Source: Zea mays (taxonomy: Eukaryota; Streptophyta; Magnoliopsida; Poales; Poaceae). Taken from it: 64,000 nt of DNA. The notes under the pieces are model-generated. The model saw nothing but the letters and a program-made list of their open reading frames with translations, searched no databases and was not told the origin of the DNA. The DNA is taken from the NCBI RefSeq assembly GCF_902167145.1, contig NC_050101.1:111877789-111941788 (forward strand). Direction: 5' to 3'. Of the stretch, positions 57,625 to 64,000 are shown one piece after another; positions within the stretch are counted from its first letter, which is position 1; the number at the start of each line of letters is the position of its first letter. The position numbers and the translations under genes were made by a program.

Positions 57625-58440
57625 CTTCTTCCCCCCGACAGTGAACTGTATGCTCGTAGCCAACTTCCATTGGAGGCGATTTTGGAGTTCCAGATTTCAC
57701 AAAAATATAAGGGGGGAGGTTTTGGTCTTCATTTCTTGGAAGAAGGTGGATAAGAAAGGTTGGTTTATGTTTCTTTGTCAATTTTTGTTCATTCTTGCTC
57801 AATTTTAGCCACATTTTGGATCTAGGGTTTTACATGTGAGAGAGAAGAGTATAGTTAGGTTATTTTCTCTATTTCCTCAAATGAGGTTGCTTAAGATGGT
57901 TATTTTTTGTCTATTCCCTCTCCTTTTTCATGTTTAGTTCTCAAATAAGTTTATCCATAACACATATTTAGTTGCTTAATGAATGGTGAATGTGTTGTAT
58001 GGAAGGTTGGTTTAATTATGTTTCAATTGTCAATTATTGTTCATTTTTGCTCAATTTTAACTACATTTTGAAACTAGGCTTTCACCATGTGTTAGAGATA
58101 GGTTTGGGTATTAATTTTTTTGTTTATTAGTTGCTAGGAAAGTTTGTCTTATGTTTATTTTGCCAAATTTTGTTCATTTTTCCTCCATTTTAGCCACATT
58201 TTGGATCTAGGGTTTCACCATGTGTTAGAGATAAAGTAGTTAGGTTGCCTAATCGATCCAACCGCCTATGCTTCATCCTTCCCGACAAAAACTGTGTAGC
58301 TCGCGCGCAGCCCAACATTTATTGGAAGGCCAGATTTCACAAAATACAAGGGGAGGTTTTGATCTTTATTTTTTGGAAGAAGGTCGCTAAGAAAGGTTGT
58401 TCATGTTTCTTTTGCCAATTTTCTTTATCCATGATATATT
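57625..58440 (+). repeat. Tandemly repeated transposase leader
   Basis: The segment with CCGACAGTGAACTGTATGC, CCAGATTTCACAAAA and TCTTGGAAGAAGGT (57636-57770) recurs in diverged form at 58268-58420. The phrase ATTTTAGCCACATTTTGGAT with GGGTTT occurs at 57803, about 58050 (changed) and 58187. It is non-coding leader/intron, ending in a splice acceptor TTTTTACAG at 58510-58518. Confidence 0.7.
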
Positions 58441-58521
58441 TAGTTGTTACGAAATATTGGTATATGTTTCTCTTGCCAATTTGTGTGCCTTGTGTGTTTT
58501 ATGTTACTTTTTTTACAGGTG

Positions 58522-61500
58522 ATGATGGAGAGGATATCCTGGATGTATAACTTATCAAGGCTAGATCCATCATACATATCTGAGGTCCATAAGTTTATTG
58601 TTGTCGCTACGAACCATGCTTGGAGAACAAAGACAAAGCACATATATTGTCCATGCATGGACTGCAAAAATGCTGCTGTATTTGATGACACAGAACAAAT
58701 CATATCTCATCTGGTATGCCGAGGATTTGTGAAGGATTACATAATTTGGACAAAGCATGGAGAGGGTAGCTCTTTGCCTTATACAGCTGGAAACCCTGCG
58801 AACATCGACGACAACTTTCAGTTCGTTCACGAGACACAACAACCTATTCCACAGAGCGAACATGTAGTGCCAAATGTTACTGATCATGGTTACGCCGGAG
58901 GAAATGAACGTGAAAGAACCCATGTTCTGCCAAATGTTATGGACGAGGAAGATGCAGAGTTGTTAGAGGCAATGTTGCGTCGTCATACAGATCCATCTAT
59001 GTTCTTCATGAAAGGTATGGAGTCCCTGAAGAAGGCAGCAGAAGAGCCTTTGTACGATGAGTCTAAGGGCTGTATCAAAGAGTTCACGACGCTCCGGTCT
59101 ATGTTAAAGTTGTTGATGTCAAAAGCTAGATATGGTCTATCTGATGCTGGCTTCGATGCGTTCTTGAGTATTGTCGCAGACATGCTTCCAAAGGAGAACA
59201 AAGTGCCTGCTAACACGTACTATGCAAAGAAACTAATCAGTCTACTCACTATGGGCGTGGAGAAGATCCACGCGTGTAGAAATCACTGTATCCTTTATCG
59301 AGGTGATGATTATAAAGACTTGGAGAGCTACCCAAAGTGTGGTGCAAGTAGGTACAAGACGAATAAAGACTATCGAGAGGAAGAGTGTGTTGCATCTGTG
59401 TCTAAAGGGAAGAAGCGAAAGAAAGCCAAAAAGAAGACTTCAAAATCCATGAGCAAAGAAAAAGAAGAAGTAGACTATTATGCGCTCAAAAAGATTCCTG
59501 TTTTGGTGATGTGGTACCTCCTCGTCGTCGATCGATTGAGGTGTTTGTTTGCTAACCCTGAGGATGCCAAACTTATGAGCTAGCATGCTTCTGATGAGCA
59601 CAAAAACGATGGGAAGCTTCGACATCCAGCCGATGGGAAGTAGTGGCAAGATTTCAATGAGAACCACCGAGACTTTGCCGATGAACCAAGAAATGTTAGG
59701 TTCGCACTGAGTACTGATGGAATGAATCCATTTGCTGAAAGGAGCAGCAAGCATAGCACATGGCCAGTGATCCTCACCATATACAACCTTCCTTCATGGT
59801 TGATGCAGAAACGGAAGTACATTTTGCTAACCATGCTTATTTCTGGACCTACACAACCTGGAGTTGATATGGATGTATTTTTAGAGCCCTTAATGGAGGA
59901 TATGAAAATATTGTGGGTAACGGGTGTTCAAATGTTGGATGAGTATCATAAAGATTCATTCACGCTGAGAGCAATTATTTTTGTTACGATCAACGATTAC
60001 CCTGCACTCTTCACATTATCAGGCCAGTTTAAGGGAAAGGTTGGCTGCACAGTATGCATTGATGAAACTGCTTACGTGTCCCTTACTGCATCTAAGAAGA
60101 TAGTGTACATGAGGCACAGACGCTTTTTATTGGAAGGACACAGGTACCGCATGCGAAAGATGGATAAGTACTTTGACAATAATGGTGAACTACATTATAC
60201 TACTCCATCGGGTAACAATAAAGGTCATAGAGTTTTTGAAGTAGTCAGGAATATCAAGTTTGTTTTCGGGAAGAAGACAAAAGACGGAAAAACAAGGAAG
60301 GATGTCAAACCAGCTCCGGGGGCTATATTCAAGAAAAAGTCTATTTTCTTCGAGTACTTGCCTTACTGGAAAGAGTTAGATGTGCGACATGCGATCGATG
60401 GTATGCACGTTCAGAAGAACGTGTTTGAAAGCATAATTGGCACCTTGCTAGACATAAAGGGCAAAACAAAAGAAGGGCTCAATTCACGCATGGACTTGGT
60501 AAATTTAGGCATAAAAAAGGAACTACATCCTGTTCTTCAAGAAAATGGGAAGTGTCATCTCCTAGCAGCAAGCTACAATCTCAATGTAGATGAGAAACAT
60601 GCGATGTGTGTTTGGCTTAAGAATTTGAAAGTCCCATCCGGATTCTGCTCTAGCATACGAAGTATTATGTCAATGAAAGACTTGATAGTCACCAACTACA
60701 ACTCACATGATTGTCATGTCATGCTGACTACATTCCTACCTATTGCCATCAGGCTATAAATCCTTTGTTTTTAAAGATGGCAATCACACGGTTGTGCTAC
60801 TTTTTCAACAGAATTTCACAAAAGGTAATTGACCGTGATGAGTTGGCATCTCTTCAGGAATTCGCAGTGGAGACAATATCGCAGTTTGAGATGTGTTTCC
60901 CTCCATCGTTCTTTTATATTATGGTGCACCTTGTGGTGCACTTGGTGCCACAAATAGAGGCATTGGGTCCTATGTACTTGCATGAAATGTGGATGTACGA
61001 GCGTTTCATGTCAATACTGAATGGCTATGTATCAACCTGTGCTCGTCCCGAGGCATCCATGATAGAGGGGTACTGTACCGAAGAGGCCATTGAGTCCGGA
61101 GGTCCATTCTGCAATAGTATCCTAAAAGACCAGGTTGCAATAGGTCTGCCTCCGTCACGACACGAGGGTAGATTGTATGGAAGCGGGAGGATGGGACGGA
61201 AATCTTTCATCCCACCAGATTACAATACAGTACTTGAGGCACATCACAGCATCCTACATCAGCTAGCGATAATAGAGCCATTTATCCAACAACACATCAA
61301 TGAGCTTCACGAGCAAAATCCTGGGCATACGGCTGATTGGGTAATGAAGCAACATAAGCAGCGGTTCAACACATGGCTAATAGTGAAGGACATTCCACGT
61401 GGAGAAACAATAGAAGAAAAAACCATCAAGGGGTTGGCATCTGGACCATCACGCCAGGTCACAACATGGCAAACCTATGACATTAGTGGATTCACATTTT

Positions 61501-61949
61501 GTACAAAGTCCAAGGACAAAAAGAGCATGTCACAAAATAGTGGTGTTCGATGCGAGGCCATAGATGATGAAACTGGTGAGATTATTACATATTTTGGCTT
61601 TATTGAGGACATATGGGAACTAGACTATGGTACATTTCAGATCTCGGTTTTCCGATGTCAATGGGTTGAAGACAAACATGTCACGGTAGACAACTATGGG
61701 GTCAGAGTTCTTGATCTAAGTAAGGTAGGTTACAAAGATGACCCATGGATCCTTGCTAATCGTGCTGCACAGGTCTTCTATGCTGAACAGATCATTTCTA
61801 ACAATGAGAAGAAACCGAAGCATGTAGTTTTTCCTGGAAAACAACAAGCTATAGGAGTTGATGGTGTATCTGATTTAGAGGATTTTAACCAGTTCAACGA
61901 CATGTCTCTTTTCATAGACCATCCAACCAAGATAAGGAACGTTGGGTGA
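58522..61949 (+). pseudogene. TNP2-type CACTA transposase, nearly full length
   Basis: The start is chosen at ATG 58522, four bases after an intron acceptor. The order is: transposase-associated N-domain (RISWMYNLSRLDPSYISEV, CPCMDC, HLVCRGF; 58530-58770); an acidic linker; a Lys-rich patch (about 59405-59460); the TNP2/Transposase_21 core (RFALSTDGMNPF at about 59700, ISGPTQPGVDMDVFLEPL, CTVCIDE, HRRFLLEGHRYR); then DUF4218-like (60560-61050) and DUF4216-like (61560-61800) parts. Breaks are TAG at 59581, TAG at 59641 and a one-base loss near 60755 (compare 1762). TGA at 61947 replaces a CGA codon kept in CACTA A. It could no longer make active transposase. Confidence 0.93.
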
Positions 61950-62109
61950 AGCATCCCACGCAATTCGATGCCCTGGGTACGCCACGATGGACAAGGCAGA
62001 ACAATAGCTCCCTAGATTATATAGTTGTCATGTAATTGATTATTGTTAGGACATGTCATGTAATTGATTATTGTTAGCAACAAACCGAAGCATGTAATTT
62101 TACACGACT

Positions 62110-62515
62110 TTCTAGTGACTTTCTAGAGAGGAGAGGGAGAGGGAGAGAGAGCTATTGATGCAGCACTTACTGTCCCTAATATAGAGAGGGAAAGAGAGAG
62201 AGAGGAGAGAGAGAGAGGAGAGAGAGGAGAGAGAGGAGAGAGAGGTAGAGATAGAGGAGGGAGAGATAGGGAAGAGAGAGGAGGGAGAGAGGAGAGAGAG
62301 AGGAGGGAGAGAGGAGAGAGAGAGGAGAGAGAGAGAGAGGAGAGAGAGAGATAGAGGAGAGAGAGGAGAGAGAGAGGAGAGAGAGAGAGGATAGACAGAG
62401 AGAGGAGAGAGAGAGAGGAGAGAGAGGGAGAGGGGAGAGAGGAGAGAGAGAGGAGAGAGAGATAGAGGAGAGAGAGGAGAGAGAGGGAGAGATAGAGGAG
62501 GGAGAGAGAGAAGTA
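62110..62515. repeat. GA-rich low-complexity tract
   Basis: About 400 bases of GAGAG/GGAGA runs downstream of the transposase. The matching place in CACTA A (about 3160-3200) has only about 40 bases. Confidence 0.95.
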
Positions 62516-62630
62516 ATATATAAATATATATATTATGTATACTAAATATATATATTTATATATTTAATATGTATAAAAATTTATATACTTAATGTATGAA
62601 TATACAATTAAAAATAATATACTAAAAACA

Positions 62631-62798
62631 TTACTACTGGCGGTTCACAACGAAAACCGCCAGTATAAATGGCCTCCACAGTCTGTGGATGGCATTTCTA
62701 CTGGCGGTTCTCGATGACAACCGCCAGTAGAAATGGCCTCCGCAGTCTGTGGATGGCATTTCTACTAGCGGTTCTCTATGACAACCACCAGTAGAAAT
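62631..62798. repeat. Internal copy of terminal repeat array in CACTA B
   Basis: Three palindromic pairs of ACTGGCGGTT(C) ... AACC(G/A)CCAGT, with GGCCTCC(A/G)CAGTCTGTGGATGG between them. It lies directly upstream of a TATA box, as in CACTA A (3466-3630). Confidence 0.88.
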
Positions 62799-62804
62799 AT
62801 CTCC

Positions 62805-62812
62805 TATATAAA
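62805..62812 (+). promoter_or_regulatory. TATA box of CACTA B second gene
   Basis: TATATAAA lies just after the internal array. A leader with a GCCGTCAGGNTGC segment shared with CACTA A follows, then a consensus donor (CGTAG|GTAAGTT) at 62967/62968. Confidence 0.6.
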
Positions 62813-63179
62813 GGAGCGCGCGCGGGGCCGAAAAATTCGCTAAGTCATTGGCGCCCTGTCTTTCACACTTCCCGCCGTCAGGCTGCCAAAATTTCGCCCG
62901 GCGATTTTCTCCGCCGTGCGCCGCCGTCGTCCACGCCGTCGTCCACGCCGTCGTCCCCGCGCCGTAGGTAAGTTCTTCTCTCTCTCTCTCTCTCTCTCCC
63001 TTTCTTCGACTATGATCGCTCGGGCATGCAAGCGCCGCCGCCGCCGTGCACGCGCCACCGCCGCCGCGCGTGTAAACCCTAAGCCTAGGAAGAGTGAGAG
63101 AGTGAGAGGGAAGAGAGAGGAGGAATAGGGAAGAGAGGGAGAGGGTTTAGGGTGTAAACCCCCTACGCGCGTCTCTACA

Positions 63180-63665
63180 GAGAGTGATCGAGAGAGAGGG
63201 AGAGAAGAGAGAAGAGAGAGGAGGGAAAGAGAGAGGAAAGAGAAGAGAGAGAGGAAAGAGAGTGGAGAGAGGAGAGAGAAAACCCCCTGCGCGCGTCTCT
63301 GGAGAGGAGAGAGGGAAAGGGAAGAGAGGGGAAAGAGAGTGGAGGGAGGGAGAGAGAGAGAAGAGAGAGGAGGGAGAGGGAGTGTATATATATAGGAAAG
63401 AGAGTGGAGGGAGAGAGAGAGAGAGAGGAGAGAGAGGGAAAGGGAAGAGAGAGGAAAGAGAGAGGGAGAGGGAGGGAGGGAAGAGATAGGAAAGGGAGGG
63501 AGATGGAGAGGAGAGAGGGAAAGGGAAGAGAGAGGAAAGAGAGTGGAGGGAGGGAGAGAGAGAAGAGAGAGGAGGGAGAGGGAGAGGGAGTGTATATATA
63601 GGAAAGAGAGTGGAGGGAGAGAGAGAGAGGAGAGAGAGGGAAAGGGAGAGAGAGAGGAGAGAGCA
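63180..63665. repeat. Second GA-rich low-complexity tract
   Basis: About 490 bases of GAGAGGGAAAGAGAG-type repeats with two GTGTATATATA islands (63381, 63589), pointing to a larger duplicated block of about 210 bases. Confidence 0.92.
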
Positions 63666-63679
63666 ACGAGAAGCATGTT

Positions 63680-63860
63680 TTTTCCATTGTATTCCATTGT
63701 AAACAACGTATTCTATTGTATTCTATTGTAAACAACGTATTCCATTGTAAACAACGTATTCCATTGTAAAATGTAGACTAGATTCACTAGTATAAAATGT
63801 TTTTTTGGCTTCCACTCTCTAGTAAATAACGTATTCCATTGTAGTACTATTAGCTAGTGA
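63680..63860 (+). repeat. Short tandem repeat AACGTATTCCATTGTAAAC
   Basis: Five to six imperfect 19-21 bp copies. A related TTCCATTGT phrase is scattered at 3217-3460 in CACTA A. Confidence 0.8.
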
Positions 63861-64000
63861 AATTAGAAGACGACGTACGACACACTTGCGTTGCTTCGAT
63901 TAAGAGCAACTCATCAGAACTCCACTTGACCAGAGCGAGTTCTCATCACCTCTCTATACGTTCTATACGACTCCTCCATCTCTCTCTCTACGTCCTATAC

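Larger units (their letters stand above)
57266..64000 (+). mobile_element. CACTA element B (right end outside window)
   Basis: It starts CACTAGTAGAAAAGTGC at 57266 (TGG before it). It has a dense subterminal array, TATA box, leader, full-length TNP2 pseudogene, GA-rich spacer, internal repeat array with a second TATA box, and the start of the second gene. Same family as CACTA A and the most complete CACTA copy here. Confidence 0.9.
62820..64000 (+). other. Start of CACTA B second gene: leader and first intron region
   Basis: A GC-rich leader to 62967 is followed by a donor-like GTAAGTT and then a long purine-rich stretch. No reliable coding exon is visible before the window ends. The Leu/Ser-rich minus-strand and Arg/Glu-rich plus-strand frames at 62840-63735 are products of the GA repeat. 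Confidence 0.5.

Noticed and set aside
62840..63735. Long frames (288 and 186 codons minus strand, 101 codons plus strand)
   Set aside because: They translate a GA/CT simple repeat into Leu/Ser- or Arg/Glu-rich strings with no domain; open on several frames at once as expected for stop-poor purine repeats.

Overview
The window is transposon-packed intergenic DNA from a grass. I infer Poaceae, probably a panicoid such as the sorghum/sugarcane group; the species cannot be read from the sequence. The reasons are CACTA (En/Spm) elements with the plant TNP2 domain set, Ty3/gypsy chromovirus pol genes with iMet primer sites, long GC-rich gypsy LTRs and a short-LTR Ty1/copia relic. I found no intact host gene; every recognisable protein-coding stretch belongs to a transposable element, and almost all are broken.

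Layout. 1-1565: truncated minus-strand gypsy-type LTR. 1566-17818: right part of CACTA element A (TNP2 remnant, an internal promoter-like repeat array, then a second gene with a Transposase_24-like, a DUF8039-like and a Ulp1-like protease region), split by a complete non-coding LTR element, 'element 1' (6626-15789, target duplication CCTCT). 17819-18485: spacer. 18486-24481: CACTA C, whose TNP2 fragment carries two solo LTRs, D (19764-21330) and E (21389-24158). 24482-24616: left tip of CACTA D, interrupted by a minus-strand copia relic (24617-28173), itself cut by minus-strand gypsy element F. The LTR of F (28174-30610 plus 53069-53826) holds element 2 (30611-53063, duplication GTTCC). Element 2 in turn holds the composite element 3 (34707-48715, duplication ACTTA), which carries gag-pol. 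The pol of F (53864-55713) is cut by element G (55714-57265), and G is cut by CACTA B (57266 to the window end), the best-preserved CACTA copy.

The most unusual signal is inside the LTRs. In three different gypsy LTR families (E, F, element 3) two small acidic open exons are joined by a GC-AG type intron. Reading phase is kept (G|GC donor, phase 1) and exon A is a multiple of three in all three families. The donor alone is also present in elements 1, 2 and D. This looks like a small spliced gene carried inside the LTR. Other notable points are ~430-bp inverted arms inside the element 3 LTRs, a copied flank showing an unequal recombination at that locus, premature stops that are mostly TAG/TGA (a cytosine-methylation decay signature), and a second copy of the CACTA terminal-repeat array placed before the TATA box of the second CACTA gene.
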